Positions 16,304 to 25,675 of a stretch of DNA of 37,758 nucleotides are shown here, one piece after another. A program made the translations under genes and the position numbers. The stretch spans positions 1-37,758 of IMG/VR virus record IMGVR_UViG_3300009548_000019; one strand, given 5' to 3'. The notes beneath the pieces were generated by a model. It was not told the DNA's origin, ran no database searches, and saw only the letters and a program-made list of their open reading frames with translations. Position 1 is the first letter of the stretch. Each line of letters starts with the position of its first letter. This DNA comes from a virus.

Positions 16304-16738
16304 TTACTTCTCGGTCGAGTCGTACGAACCCGCAATCCGATTATCCGCCATCTGGTCAAACGTCTCTAAAACTCGCTGCCGAACGTAGTCCCCAGTTTCA
16401 ACGACTTCAGCAGGTGTCTTCTCCAGCGTAGCTTCTGCCGCCGTTCTCGCCTTCTCCAGATTCTCTCTGTCCTCAGCGATGCCAACAGCGATAGCATCAT
16501 TGATTGCAGAGATGAGCAAAGCGTGATGCTCTTTCGCCGCTTGAGCACGGCACTTCAACATCATAACTTGCTGAGGGTCCCACCCGGGAAAGTCCGTGCA
16601 AATTGCCGTTGCCCCATCAACTAAGTCTTGAGAGATACGAAGGATTTCAAGAAACCCCGGATGGGCTCGCAGAGCCAGTAGACGATTTGCCCTCTCAATG
16701 TTCCGAGAGGTAGTAGGAACGTACGGTGTATCGCTCAT
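16304..16738 (-). CDS. Helical structural-module protein of unknown function (144 aa)
   Basis: The start is ATG 16738, with GGAG upstream and an ATGA overlap with the preceding nuclease gene. The protein is mostly helical and acidic, with a central region of about 90 residues containing single Cys residues and many Ala/Glu. No family is recognised. It lies between portal and scaffold genes, so a head-assembly or adaptor role is possible. The nuclease gene immediately upstream may have inserted between it and the portal. Confidence 0.75.
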   Translation of the reverse strand: MSDTPYVPTTSRNIERANRLLALRAHPGFLEILRISQDLVDGATAICTDFPGWDPQQVMMLKCRAQAAKEHHALLISAINDAIAVGIAEDRENLEKARTAAEATLEKTPAEVVETGDYVRQRVLETFDQMADNRIAGSYDSTEK

Positions 16739-17352
16739 TTTGTGCTCCGTTTCTTTTGGGCAGCCCGCCGCGCAGCCGACCATGGAATTCCTTTGTGCGA
16801 TTTTTGTAGATTTTCGCGGTGCGTGTCTGAAAACTTTTTACCCTTCCAAAACAGATGTTTTCCTTCTAGTTTTTGTGCTGCACTCTGGTGCAATTTCCAT
16901 AAATCTCGATCTGCATAATGTAAATGGGCATTTTGCAGTGATTCTAAACTGTGTTTGCAGCCCAAGGCATTCTTAAGTCCCTTACAGTTTTGATTTCCAC
17001 GACTCGCCCGCCCCATCTTTTTTCTTGCTTCTAAAGTATGAGGTCCTGTGAATCCTTCGCCCCCGTCACAGATGTTATACCCGACATCGGGGTGTTGCGT
17101 TTTCAAAACCCGAATAAAATGCTTTTCCAACTCGTCAAGTTCTTGCCGGGATTCAACCCCCGAAACCAAGGGATGAATACTCCAAGTCTCGCGGGGATGC
17201 AATCGCATCGCTGCGTAAAGATGCGACCGTTTCCCTGAGTACCTATTCGCATCGTGATACTTCTGTGAAAGGTACTTCCCTAAATCAGTCTTCTTGTGCT
17301 GTCCAACATAACACTTCAAAGTCTCACGGCAAACAATCACATAGATGAACAT
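16735..17352 (-). CDS. GIY-YIG homing endonuclease with NUMOD3-like repeats
   Basis: The start is ATG 17352, with GGAG upstream, giving 205 residues. The N-terminal catalytic half shows FIYVIV and YVGQHKK as the GIY-YIG pair, and ELEKHFIRVLKT followed by NICDGGEG as the Glu-containing helix and loop. The C-terminal half has NUMOD3-like DNA-binding segments (LEARKKMGRASRGN; a SDTHRENLQKSHKG unit). It is free-standing between the portal and head genes. Confidence 0.9.
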   Translation of the reverse strand: MFIYVIVCRETLKCYVGQHKKTDLGKYLSQKYHDANRYSGKRSHLYAAMRLHPRETWSIHPLVSGVESRQELDELEKHFIRVLKTQHPDVGYNICDGGEGFTGPHTLEARKKMGRASRGNQNCKGLKNALGCKHSLESLQNAHLHYADRDLWKLHQSAAQKLEGKHLFWKGKKFSDTHRENLQKSHKGIPWSAARRAAQKKRSTK

Positions 17353-17361
17353 TTGACTCTC

Positions 17362-17389
17362 CTCACTTATGGCAGGAATAGTCAAAAAG
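17362..17389 (-). promoter_or_regulatory. Intergenic motif copy 3 (before the GIY-YIG gene)
   Basis: Same fixed-spacing consensus, with the least conserved flank of the six. It lies ten bases from the nuclease start codon and may originally have served the gene now downstream of the nuclease. Confidence 0.65.
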
Positions 17390-17397
17390 TTCGGGGG

Positions 17398-19641
17398 TCA
17401 TCCAGAAAATGCACTCTTATCCATGTTGGCGAAGGCTCCCTTCGCTGCACGATCAAGACCTTGTTCCTCCGGTGTTGCAGCCATTGCTTTATCCGCAGCC
17501 TGCTGTTGTTTCTGCAACGCCATATCGTTTGCTTGGTCCGTGGTCTTCCCATGCTCATTCAAAGCATGTTTACCAGTTTCAATGAGCATGCGATTCTCGG
17601 CTTGGTTGTTATCAATGTCCTTCTTGACGGCACCTTGAGCCTGCATCATCGCCACTTTACCCTGTGATAACGCAGCCTGCGTATCAGCCATCGCTCGCTT
17701 CTTGTCTTCTTCATCCATCGGCACCACAATGTGTTCCTTGTACGGTGCGCCAAACGCATCAAACATCGCAGTGAACATGCCGTTCACGTCCAACTTCAAA
17801 GCCTGCACAGCCAGCATGTCCTTGGTTCCGGGGGCAGAAAGGAACGTTTCCAAAATACCCATGGTCTTATTCACGGCTTCGCGGGCAATAAGTCGGGTGC
17901 CCGCCGAGATTTCAACTCGGTACGTGCCGTTGAGAATATCCAACGGAGTTTGCTTGAATGCCTCACCCAATTCCTGTGAAAGCATCGCTCGGATTTGTGA
18001 CGGCTTCAATTTTTGGTTGTTCTCAATGCAGAACTCCAAGAACGGAACGAAGACTTGCTCCGAAACTACGTCCACGAGGTCTTGCAGCTTGATGTTCTCG
18101 CCGCCGGTGATTGCTTCAACGCCGCCGGGTGTCCGCATGTCACCCGATTTGCCCGGATTTGACCCGAGCATACCCGGTCCTGCACCAGAAATAGAAGCTG
18201 CCCACGCTTTCATCTGCGCGATAACCGCCAAAGGCTCGTTTGCATCAACGGCGTTGCGAGTCATCGGTTCAATCTTGCCCTCCCGGTCGGATTTGAAGAT
18301 TTTGCCCGGGAAAATCCACTGCGCCTGCGCCGTATTGTTCGCACCGGCGGGAGAAGTGTATGTTCCCATCAAATTCAAGTTCATGTCGTCCAAATAAGCG
18401 TTCACAACGCCTTGACAGACCCGTTGAAAGTCGGTCAACCAGTATGCAACGCCGTATCCGTGCAGGGAGTCGGGTGCATTGCGGAAACAGAAGCCCAAAA
18501 ATGGCGGACGACCGAATTTATGCGTTTCGTTGAGCAGAACGTACTCTTTTTGCAAAATAACCGCGTGACGCGAGCCTGTCCAATAATCAAAGCATTCAAA
18601 TTTCCTCGCCAACGGGTCGTGAGCGGTACGCTCGGTGTAATTTTCGGGATACGCCTTCTGCGGCGTAGTCGTTTGCTGAAAAACTGGGTTTCCGGTGTTT
18701 GACCCGAGCGTTTCTAATGGGTTTGTCGGTGACTGGTCCTGCATTTGCGGTGTCGTCAGCGCCACAAGTTGCTCCCGACTCGGAATATTCCAACCTTGGG
18801 TGTTACGAAGTTCATCAAGTTGGTATCCAGTCAGGTAAATGATGCGTCCAAACCAGTCCGCAACACGTGGGTCACCCCGGCGAAGGTCAGGAGCGTACCG
18901 AGCACGCCGAACAGGCACGTGTTCCAGTATCGGCATGTTAATTTCGCACGTCCCGATTGTCTTTTCCTCAATATCATCCTCGTCCGTGGGCTGCGGAACA
19001 ACTACAAGAGCGCCGTTCACCACCATGGACTTGTCATGGAACCGTTGAACCTTCTTAATGATGTTCTGTTTGGTAGTTTTCCAGCCGTAGTGAGCAACAC
19101 CGAGACCGTAGAACAGCCCGTCGTACGTGATTTCACGCATTTCGGTCTTAGCGGACACACCTTTGAAGCCGCACGTCTTCAATTCGGCGTTTAGGAGGGC
19201 TTGTTGAGCCTCGGCGCACGGCATCGGCGTGCCGGAAGTCGCATCAACCTTGAAAACTTGATATCCGCCGAACAAAGTCTGATTCACAACGCTGTGAATG
19301 CTGTAAAATTGCTCAGCGACGAGCGGAATTCCGAGGTGAGACCGAAATTGTTCGCTTCCTTTCCACTTCATCGGGCTAACCCACGCCTGAAGCATGATTT
19401 CTGCCATGTTCCAGCGCCCAATTAAGCCTCTCGTGGCAATAAAACTCTCGGATTCTTCACGGTTGAGGTTTGCTTCCTTCAACATTGACACATCAGAACG
19501 ACGTTGGTCAATGAAAGCAACCTCCGTAGGCATTATTGGGAGGGCAGTTTCACCATACGGAATAGCACCGGGAAGGTCCAGAATTTTAATCTGACCGAGG
19601 TCGGCGAAGTGAGTGACCGCTTTGATGTCGTTTTCTGACAT
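17398..19641 (-). CDS. Portal protein
   Basis: The 747-residue protein matches podovirus portals in size. It has an N-terminal wing region, a central region with conserved Trp/Tyr-rich strands (YDGLFYGLGVAHYGWK; FECFDYWTGSRHA), a stem and clip around YGVAYWLTDFQRVCQGVVNAYLDD, and a long helical, Gln-rich C-terminal tail resembling a barrel or core-contact region. It follows the large terminase directly and has AAGGAA before the ATG. The role as the DNA-translocating dodecamer follows from the family. Confidence 0.87.
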   Translation of the reverse strand: MSENDIKAVTHFADLGQIKILDLPGAIPYGETALPIMPTEVAFIDQRRSDVSMLKEANLNREESESFIATRGLIGRWNMAEIMLQAWVSPMKWKGSEQFRSHLGIPLVAEQFYSIHSVVNQTLFGGYQVFKVDATSGTPMPCAEAQQALLNAELKTCGFKGVSAKTEMREITYDGLFYGLGVAHYGWKTTKQNIIKKVQRFHDKSMVVNGALVVVPQPTDEDDIEEKTIGTCEINMPILEHVPVRRARYAPDLRRGDPRVADWFGRIIYLTGYQLDELRNTQGWNIPSREQLVALTTPQMQDQSPTNPLETLGSNTGNPVFQQTTTPQKAYPENYTERTAHDPLARKFECFDYWTGSRHAVILQKEYVLLNETHKFGRPPFLGFCFRNAPDSLHGYGVAYWLTDFQRVCQGVVNAYLDDMNLNLMGTYTSPAGANNTAQAQWIFPGKIFKSDREGKIEPMTRNAVDANEPLAVIAQMKAWAASISGAGPGMLGSNPGKSGDMRTPGGVEAITGGENIKLQDLVDVVSEQVFVPFLEFCIENNQKLKPSQIRAMLSQELGEAFKQTPLDILNGTYRVEISAGTRLIAREAVNKTMGILETFLSAPGTKDMLAVQALKLDVNGMFTAMFDAFGAPYKEHIVVPMDEEDKKRAMADTQAALSQGKVAMMQAQGAVKKDIDNNQAENRMLIETGKHALNEHGKTTDQANDMALQKQQQAADKAMAATPEEQGLDRAAKGAFANMDKSAFSG

Positions 19642-19665
19642 AAGTCTACGATTCCTTGGGCAGTA

Positions 19666-19680
19666 GGGGGAAATACCCCC
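19666..19680 (-). other. GC hairpin in the portal leader
   Basis: Five G and five C flank a five-base loop (19666-19670 and 19676-19680), between motif copy 4 and the portal ribosome binding site. Without a T-run it is not a terminator. It may protect or attenuate the portal message. Confidence 0.45.
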
Positions 19681-19707
19681 TCACATAAGGCGCAAAAAGT
19701 CGTTTTC
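19680..19707 (-). promoter_or_regulatory. Intergenic motif copy 4 (before the portal gene)
   Basis: Same fixed-spacing consensus (GACT, GCC, TA, TGAG). It lies directly between the terminase stop codon region and the portal leader hairpin. Confidence 0.7.
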
Positions 19708-19724
19708 TCCTCATTCTGCGACCT

Positions 19725-21647
19725 TTATTTCCACCTGTCGTCCTCGTCGCTCCCGTAACTGCCTGCCGGGCGGCTATCGGGCTCTTCTACAGTCTGGGCG
19801 GCGTTCAGTTTGCGAAGCCAATTCATCACGGTCGGAACAGGTGGAGGCTCCTGTAACTGAAATCCAGTCGGAGCCTGAACTACTTGCCCCGCGCAGTCTG
19901 CAAAATCGTCATGACGCCCCAACTTCGGCCAGCGCACTAGCTGTTTGACAAGGTTATCGTACGCCGCTGCGTAGTCCTTGCCGCCCATATTCCTGTAAAA
20001 CCACAGCCGCCCGTGCTCGTTGGGATTTGCTCCCGCCAGAAAGCCTTTGACGGTGCCGATACGGATTTTTTTAGCGTCCGCCGTACGTGAACACTTCAAC
20101 CACTGGACAGGCAAGTTCTCAATGTGGCGCTTTTTCGCTTCGGATTCAATAAGCCTTTGGTATGCGTCCCAGCCATTGAACTGCTCATAGAACACATCTC
20201 GGGGTCTGTGTGTGAGTAAAACATCAACCGTGATCTTCGCTACCTCCCCGGAGTCCCAGTTTCCAAAGAGACAGTCGTAGATGAAAATCTGCCCCTGAAA
20301 TAACCGACACACGAATATCACAGAAAAGTCCCGGTCTTCCTGTCCAACGTACGCCAAGTCGCCGACGACGAATGTGTATGACTGGCTATACCCCGGGATC
20401 GCGTTTATGTCAAACAGCGTTTGGGCTCCGATGAGTGCATCCGTGAATACCTGCGTCTGAGCGGCGATAGGGCGATTCTCGTACTGATTCGCAAAGAACT
20501 CCTCACCGTATTGAATCTTGAAACTTTCCAACCCGCCCAAAGTATGACCAATTGCCCGACCGTCATGCGCTCGGGTCTCAGGAAACAGAAGACCTCGATC
20601 CCCGGTCGCAACAAACCCGGGGCATTTGCACGCAAGACCCATGCACAGCGGATGAAGAATATTCGTCGCCGTGTCGTGATAGACCTGTGGATGATTGCAG
20701 TTCGCGCACGCATAACTCCAGCAATCTTGAATAGAGAATGCCCATACAGTGTGTCCTAACTGTTTCTCCTCTTCTCGGGCGTTCTCTTGAATACGCTCGT
20801 AGGTATCCCCCCACGAATACCGAGTTCCAGTCATCACGATGTAGCCTGTGGGTTCAAGCATCGGGCAGATATCTATGTAATCTTGATAGCATTTCTCCAG
20901 AGCCGGAATGCTTTTGTAGTTCGTCTCGTTCACGAGGTCATCAATGTAGATGATGTCAAAGTGAGCCCCGGCTTTGACGCACTTCGCCGTGCTGATAGAA
21001 AACGTAGGCTCGGGAAAAGTTTCATTCGTGCGGCAGGGCACTGTAAACTCGTGCTGATTGCCCATCTTGGCATTCACGTCTCCCCAGTTGTTTGACTTTT
21101 GATCCAATCGCCCCACAAAACAGAACTCAGGAAAGAGATACGCAAAGGTCTCGGTGGGATTTTCAAATATCCGCTTTATTTGTTTCAACCGCCGCATACC
21201 GAGTTCTTCGCCGCCGGTGAGGAAGCATATGCGAACGTTCGGATAGTTCAAGATGGTCTGAACGATATCAACAACAACAGCGGAAGACTTGAAAGTACCG
21301 CGAGGCCACAGAATCATCATCTTCTTGGTGAGGGATTCCAAGTCGGAGAGAACAAAACCCTCCCCGGGACGCTTCTGAACAAAGCGGCTAAATAGAATGC
21401 TGTGGGGGTTTGACTGGAAATCCCAGTCCGCAGATATCGGCACAAGTTTACCTGTCTCCGGGTGCTCAACCCAATCACTCAGGTAGAGATGGCTCTTCAT
21501 GCATTTGAATCGTCCTCGGAACCACTTATCCAGTTTCTCTTCCGGGGCGCTATCGTACCATTTCCGACGCTCGGGGGGCAGAATGTTAGCGTCAAAATCT
21601 GCTCGGTATTGTGCAAGTGCGATGGGGTCTACGTAGATGTCTATCAT
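19725..21647 (-). CDS. terL: Terminase large subunit (ATPase/nuclease)
   Basis: The start is ATG 21647, with AGGAG upstream, giving 640 residues. The ATPase shows a Walker A-type WPRGTFKSS (about 114-122), a Walker B DIIYIDD (231-237) and a coupling region MTGTRYSW. The nuclease domain starts with VVGDLAYVGQEDRDF, where D430 would be a metal ligand. An unusual Cys cluster (C314, C317, C335, C340, C342) with a nearby His lies between the two domains, like a zinc knuckle. The enzyme packages DNA into the head through the portal, encoded directly downstream. Confidence 0.93.
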   Translation of the reverse strand: MIDIYVDPIALAQYRADFDANILPPERRKWYDSAPEEKLDKWFRGRFKCMKSHLYLSDWVEHPETGKLVPISADWDFQSNPHSILFSRFVQKRPGEGFVLSDLESLTKKMMILWPRGTFKSSAVVVDIVQTILNYPNVRICFLTGGEELGMRRLKQIKRIFENPTETFAYLFPEFCFVGRLDQKSNNWGDVNAKMGNQHEFTVPCRTNETFPEPTFSISTAKCVKAGAHFDIIYIDDLVNETNYKSIPALEKCYQDYIDICPMLEPTGYIVMTGTRYSWGDTYERIQENAREEEKQLGHTVWAFSIQDCWSYACANCNHPQVYHDTATNILHPLCMGLACKCPGFVATGDRGLLFPETRAHDGRAIGHTLGGLESFKIQYGEEFFANQYENRPIAAQTQVFTDALIGAQTLFDINAIPGYSQSYTFVVGDLAYVGQEDRDFSVIFVCRLFQGQIFIYDCLFGNWDSGEVAKITVDVLLTHRPRDVFYEQFNGWDAYQRLIESEAKKRHIENLPVQWLKCSRTADAKKIRIGTVKGFLAGANPNEHGRLWFYRNMGGKDYAAAYDNLVKQLVRWPKLGRHDDFADCAGQVVQAPTGFQLQEPPPVPTVMNWLRKLNAAQTVEEPDSRPAGSYGSDEDDRWK

Positions 21648-21663
21648 GGTAGCTGCTCCTACC

Positions 21664-23370
21664 TTATCGGCTTGTGCCTGTCCTTTGACCGGTTCCCATA
21701 ATGTTGGTGGAACCTGAAATCTCTCGTCCCCCGAACCAAATCGTCCCGAGGACGGATGGATTTCCACCACTCACAATGAAGGTTGAAGTGAAATTCACGC
21801 TTGTGACGGCGTTCGGATTCCCGCCGCCTAGTGTTTCAGTTGCATCGGTTGGCGAGAACGTGTAGCGTAAGAGCGTCGGCGTAACCGTATACGTGCCATC
21901 CGCAAGCCCGCTGATTGTGTACCCGCCATCCGCCGCCGAGGTCACACTACCTGAGGACGTGCCAGTGTAGGATACCGTCACACCTGCCGTTCCGACGTTT
22001 CCTGAAATTGAATCCCCGACCGCACCACCACTGAAGTTCTTCACTGTTGAGTTTGATATAGTGGGGTCGGCTTCCAATATCAATCCCGTAAGTCCACGGG
22101 TGGTGACCGAACTATCAATGCCTGACTGCAACAGGACGCCGTTCTGCCACACATACCAACCTGATCCGACAACCGCTACTTTGAAAATGTCCCCGTTGGT
22201 GACAGTTAGGGAACTCGTCCAAATTTCTCCCTCTTCGGTGTCGTTATAGAACGCCACGATGCCAGTACATGGGGCTGGACCGTTGCCATTTAAGTTGACG
22301 GCAAGATCATAGCCTGTCGGCGTGCTTCGGTCTAACGCCGTGTCCCGAACAAGCAGGTCAAAATCTGAACTTGGGTCAGCGAAGTTAACGATGGTGATTT
22401 CAGCCCAACAATCGGTCGGCCATGTGATGCCGGTATAAAATTCCCCGCTCCCGTTCGTCGGCAATATCACTTGAGGTTCGCAGGCATCACTCACGATCTG
22501 TAAGCCGTTGTCGCCAACCGTGTCCAGTTGCCATGGCGGCGATGCAAGCGGACTTTCAGGCGCTCGGTGAAATGTATCAGACGCCAGCGTTGTGAAAACC
22601 ATTCCCGCTGTCGGTTGGGCGCTGATTGTCGCATGCCCGGTGATGGATGCAGAAATTGGATTCAAGGTTCCAATCAAAGCGCTGATAGTTGCATGCCCGC
22701 TGAGGGACGCGGAGATTGGATTAAGTACTACTGCTTGAAATCCGACCGACGCGATTACCCAGTCTGTACTTCCACTTTGATTCATGAATTCAGTAATACC
22801 CGTTTGCGCGGATGAGAAAAGAATGTGTTGAGCACCCATATCCCCGCTGATGGCGTTTGAAGCATCCAGTGTGTGACTGCCGTCCTGTGCGGTATACGTT
22901 ATGCCTGTAAAATCGTTTGCCGTCATGGTCAGAACGATTTCATCCGTACCGACAGTGTTAAATGATGCTGTGGTGGGGGTGCTAGAACTGCTGCGGCTCG
23001 CACCAAAAGGATTCACATCAAAAACAGGAGTGCCGCCAGAAATTGGGATATCCCAAACGCCGAGCGTGTTGAAACCCGGAGTCCCAGTAGCAGTCCAAAG
23101 CACGGTAACGTGATTCGCAGCGTTGGTGCCAGTGCTAATGCAATACGCCACGACTGTCTTCCAACCAAAAGTACCTTGCAACGTTTGGACTGTGTAATTG
23201 TTGCCGCCAATGTCATCCGAAAAAGCCGCCGCCGTTACACCTGTGCCATTGATTTGAGCTATCGCAACGATCAAATCGCCCGTGGTTGTATTTATAATAG
23301 CAGTGGAGGTTTTGCTTGATGAAGGTGCTGCCCCGGCTGCGGTGAATACTGGGGAACCGAAGATACTCAT
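21664..23370 (-). CDS. Modular tail-fibre or receptor-binding-type structural protein
   Basis: The 568-residue protein has an N-terminal beta domain (about 1-215) resembling the one in the 230- and 905-residue proteins at 26573 and 27272. Two tandem copies of a SGHATISA repeat follow at about 220-250, then a concanavalin/LamG-like domain (about 258-450), then a carboxypeptidase-regulatory-like (Ig-type) domain marked by GGYTISGLADGTYTV. AAGGTGA precedes the ATG. The mosaic of beta-sandwich modules suits a virion surface or fibre protein. Confidence 0.8.
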   Translation of the reverse strand: MSIFGSPVFTAAGAAPSSSKTSTAIINTTTGDLIVAIAQINGTGVTAAAFSDDIGGNNYTVQTLQGTFGWKTVVAYCISTGTNAANHVTVLWTATGTPGFNTLGVWDIPISGGTPVFDVNPFGASRSSSSTPTTASFNTVGTDEIVLTMTANDFTGITYTAQDGSHTLDASNAISGDMGAQHILFSSAQTGITEFMNQSGSTDWVIASVGFQAVVLNPISASLSGHATISALIGTLNPISASITGHATISAQPTAGMVFTTLASDTFHRAPESPLASPPWQLDTVGDNGLQIVSDACEPQVILPTNGSGEFYTGITWPTDCWAEITIVNFADPSSDFDLLVRDTALDRSTPTGYDLAVNLNGNGPAPCTGIVAFYNDTEEGEIWTSSLTVTNGDIFKVAVVGSGWYVWQNGVLLQSGIDSSVTTRGLTGLILEADPTISNSTVKNFSGGAVGDSISGNVGTAGVTVSYTGTSSGSVTSAADGGYTISGLADGTYTVTPTLLRYTFSPTDATETLGGGNPNAVTSVNFTSTFIVSGGNPSVLGTIWFGGREISGSTNIMGTGQRTGTSR

Positions 23371-23379
23371 GGAATCACC

Positions 23380-23823
23380 TTACCCTTCGGTGATTTCCAG
23401 TTCACCTATTGCAAACAACGGGGTGATACCTGCACTACCAACTGCGAGAGGAGCCGTCAACTCACCAGCCCACAGGAGAACGCCGTTCCCTGTTGCCGCC
23501 GTGCCGACTCCGACGTATGTCTCGGTTTCGGTGCCGCTGGATGAAGTCGGAAACGTAATCGCTGCGACGTTGGAAATAGTTTCACTGGTGATAGACCAGC
23601 CTGCTGTTGACCGAGCAACTGCGACACGAGCATAGGACCCGTAGGCTGCTTCGTTAGATGCCTGATTGCCCGCCGCCGTTGGGTCTGCTGTATGGAGACT
23701 GACGTATAGATTTGTCAGCGGAGACGCCGCGTTTTGAGCAAGCCCCGCAATCGCTGTGAAGACCGCCTGATAGATGGCCTCCAGAATAAATTGACTGTTG
23801 CTGTTTCCTTTTTCGCTTGCCAC
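23380..23823 (-). CDS. Phage tail fibre-like protein
   Basis: The start is GTG 23823, with AGAGG six bases upstream, because the TTG at 23853 lies inside the previous gene; 147 residues. The pattern LYVSLHTADP, NEAAYGSYARVAV, a GWSI strand, ITFPTSSSG and GITPLFAIGELEI matches a widespread family annotated as phage tail fibre protein. It follows the previous structural gene directly. Confidence 0.82.
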   Translation of the reverse strand: MASEKGNSNSQFILEAIYQAVFTAIAGLAQNAASPLTNLYVSLHTADPTAAGNQASNEAAYGSYARVAVARSTAGWSITSETISNVAAITFPTSSSGTETETYVGVGTAATGNGVLLWAGELTAPLAVGSAGITPLFAIGELEITEG

Positions 23824-23834
23824 GGTGAGCCTCT

Positions 23835-24428
23835 TTAGTAGATCAACGTGCAATGAACAATGTCATCAGCGTGGTCGCCGCTCGCCAACACGAAAATTCT
23901 GTCCGCTGGGATGTTCTCGCTCGCTATCTCAATGGATGTTTGCCCAGCCGCAGAGAGTGCCGCCATATACTGCGTAGACGACAAGTTCAAATCACCGACC
24001 CAAATCGTGTCGGAAGCACTCGGGTCAATTTCAATTCGTACGGCACGATAGTGCTGGAACGGGCACGCAGCGGTTGAACCCGTATCCGATGTCGCAGCTT
24101 GCGTGACGCTCGGACCCGTGAGATAGAACCGAAACGACTTCAAAGCCGGGTTGTTGTCAATAACAGTAACGGGTCTGCCGTTTGCATATGCTCCCGCCGT
24201 TGAAGTGAACCCCCACAGTGTGACTTGCTGCCCGCCTGACGGTGGGTTAGAGATGGCAACGTTGGGTCCGTTATACCCATTCTTCGGAAATGCGGATGTG
24301 TTCAACACAACCGTGGCGATACCGGCTGCCCATGCGAAAGTTGACGCAGCAATCACCGTGCCAGAATAAACCGGTGTGATGACGGTATTGCTCGCTACGA
24401 GTGCTGGTAGAGTTCGTAAAACGCCCAT
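23835..24428 (-). CDS. Structural protein of unknown function (197 aa)
   Basis: The protein is beta-rich, with Thr/Ala/Ser-heavy strands, no signal peptide and no catalytic motif. AGGAG precedes the ATG. It lies among fibre and decoration-like genes, so a virion role is likely from composition and position only. Confidence 0.78.
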   Translation of the reverse strand: MGVLRTLPALVASNTVITPVYSGTVIAASTFAWAAGIATVVLNTSAFPKNGYNGPNVAISNPPSGGQQVTLWGFTSTAGAYANGRPVTVIDNNPALKSFRFYLTGPSVTQAATSDTGSTAACPFQHYRAVRIEIDPSASDTIWVGDLNLSSTQYMAALSAAGQTSIEIASENIPADRIFVLASGDHADDIVHCTLIY

Positions 24429-24454
24429 TTTGACTTCTCCTGTCCGAAAAGCAA

Positions 24455-24760
24455 TTACGGCTTCAGGACTTTTGCAGTGTCCCGACTGATTCCACCCTCG
24501 GGGCGAATCTTAGACATCACTTTGACCGAACCGCCCTTGATGGTTTTCGGAGACCCGGCAGCCGTCTTTGAGGTGCCTGTTGCTTTCTTCAGGTTTCCGG
24601 CATCAATGTGAACCGCACCCTCGGGACGCAGCTTCTGATTGTCCACGGACTTCGTCATGCCGGGACCAGAAGCAACCAAGCCTTTGATGCCCTTGAACAC
24701 CATCACAGATTTCGGTCTGGGGGCTTTGTTCGCACCGCTATTGCTGGTTCCTTTAATCAT
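24455..24760 (-). CDS. Small basic protein with repeated RPEG motif (101 aa)
   Basis: The protein is Lys/Gly/Ser-rich and probably disordered. A KLRPEGAVHIDAG-like segment and a KIRPEGGISRDT-like segment look like divergent repeats. Its ATG overlaps the previous stop (ATGA). Basic low-complexity proteins in structural modules are often packaged or bind DNA; no family is recognised. Confidence 0.78.
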   Translation of the reverse strand: MIKGTSNSGANKAPRPKSVMVFKGIKGLVASGPGMTKSVDNQKLRPEGAVHIDAGNLKKATGTSKTAAGSPKTIKGGSVKVMSKIRPEGGISRDTAKVLKP

Positions 24761-25257
24761 GATATTGCTCCCTCTGGTTTCTCTGTAGTCGTCAAACCGC
24801 CTGAAACTGGTTGAGCAGTTGACATCGCCGCTTTAGGCTTCGGCAGCTTCGGCTTACCTGACTTCATCAGAGATTTCATCCCCGATGCCATCAAGGCATG
24901 CTTGCGGGCGTTTGCCGCTTCCTTCTCGGTAAGAACGTGTTCGCCCATCTTCAGTTTGTAAATGCCGTCATGCGTGACAGGTCCGCCGCCATGCATTATC
25001 TCGGCTTTCACGAAGTCGCTGGGTGTCAGCCCGCCCCCCATCTTGCTACCAGCAGCCTGCAAGGTGCTACCGGCTTTCTTGAGACCGCTCTCGGCAGGTT
25101 TTGATGCTGACTTTCTCGCAGCAGCCGCAGCCGCAGAGCCGGTCGTGTCCGGTTGGTCGGTAGCCGATGAAACGCTAGACCCCGGTGTATATGTGTCACC
25201 CATTTTCGTTGCCTCTCCAACCGATTTGATGGAACTACCCAAAACATCCATCGCCAT
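24757..25257 (-). CDS. Structural-module protein with DGxYxLxxGExV motif
   Basis: The start is ATG 25257, with AAAGG eight bases upstream, giving 166 residues. A low-complexity Ala/Ser/Lys region precedes the segment HDGIYKLKMGEHVLTEKEA, a pattern common in small phage structural proteins and in tape-measure-like ends. A basic Pro-containing tail follows. The nuclease gene upstream lies four bases away. Confidence 0.75.
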   Translation of the reverse strand: MAMDVLGSSIKSVGEATKMGDTYTPGSSVSSATDQPDTTGSAAAAAARKSASKPAESGLKKAGSTLQAAGSKMGGGLTPSDFVKAEIMHGGGPVTHDGIYKLKMGEHVLTEKEAANARKHALMASGMKSLMKSGKPKLPKPKAAMSTAQPVSGGLTTTEKPEGAIS

Positions 25258-25261
25258 CGGC

Positions 25262-25675
25262 TTAACCTTTCGCCCGCAGAATTGTTTTCTTCTCTCGGTT
25301 CGTTTTCCGCCGATGGTCATTCGGACAGAGCGTCACGAGATTGTACAACTTATGTCGCAACTCGGGGGCGACCGACTTCGGGACGATGTGGTCAACCTCC
25401 ATAATCTCAGGGTCTCTCAACCCGCACATCTGACAGGTGTAATCATCCCGAATCAGCGCCTGTCGCTGCCAGTACTTATCACAACCCCCCGCCCAAACTG
25501 GATTCTTCTCGTGCGCCATTTGAGGGCGTTTTACGCCTGTGTTGGCAGCAACATTAGCTCGGCTTCCCATGTGCCCCATTAAGGTTCGCAGCGGTTGACC
25601 TTTAATGTGCCCTGCTCGGGTATCTGTTCGCCGAGCAAGCCGCGTTTCCCTACCACACCCGCAAGCACAAAGCAT
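25262..25675 (-). CDS. HNH homing endonuclease
   Basis: The 137-residue protein has an N-terminal CACGCGRET knuckle as in phage HNH proteins, a basic linker, and the HNH core: CQMCGLRD, EVDHIVPKS, then LYNLVTLCPNDHRRK. The ATG begins immediately after the previous stop codon. It is free-standing within the structural module. Confidence 0.92.
   Translation of the reverse strand: MLCACGCGRETRLARRTDTRAGHIKGQPLRTLMGHMGSRANVAANTGVKRPQMAHEKNPVWAGGCDKYWQRQALIRDDYTCQMCGLRDPEIMEVDHIVPKSVAPELRHKLYNLVTLCPNDHRRKTNREKKTILRAKG

Noticed and set aside
16276-16304. TTGACA with a possible -10 before motif copy 2
   Set aside because: The box at 17 bases (ACTAAT) is poor, and the shared motif explains the region better.
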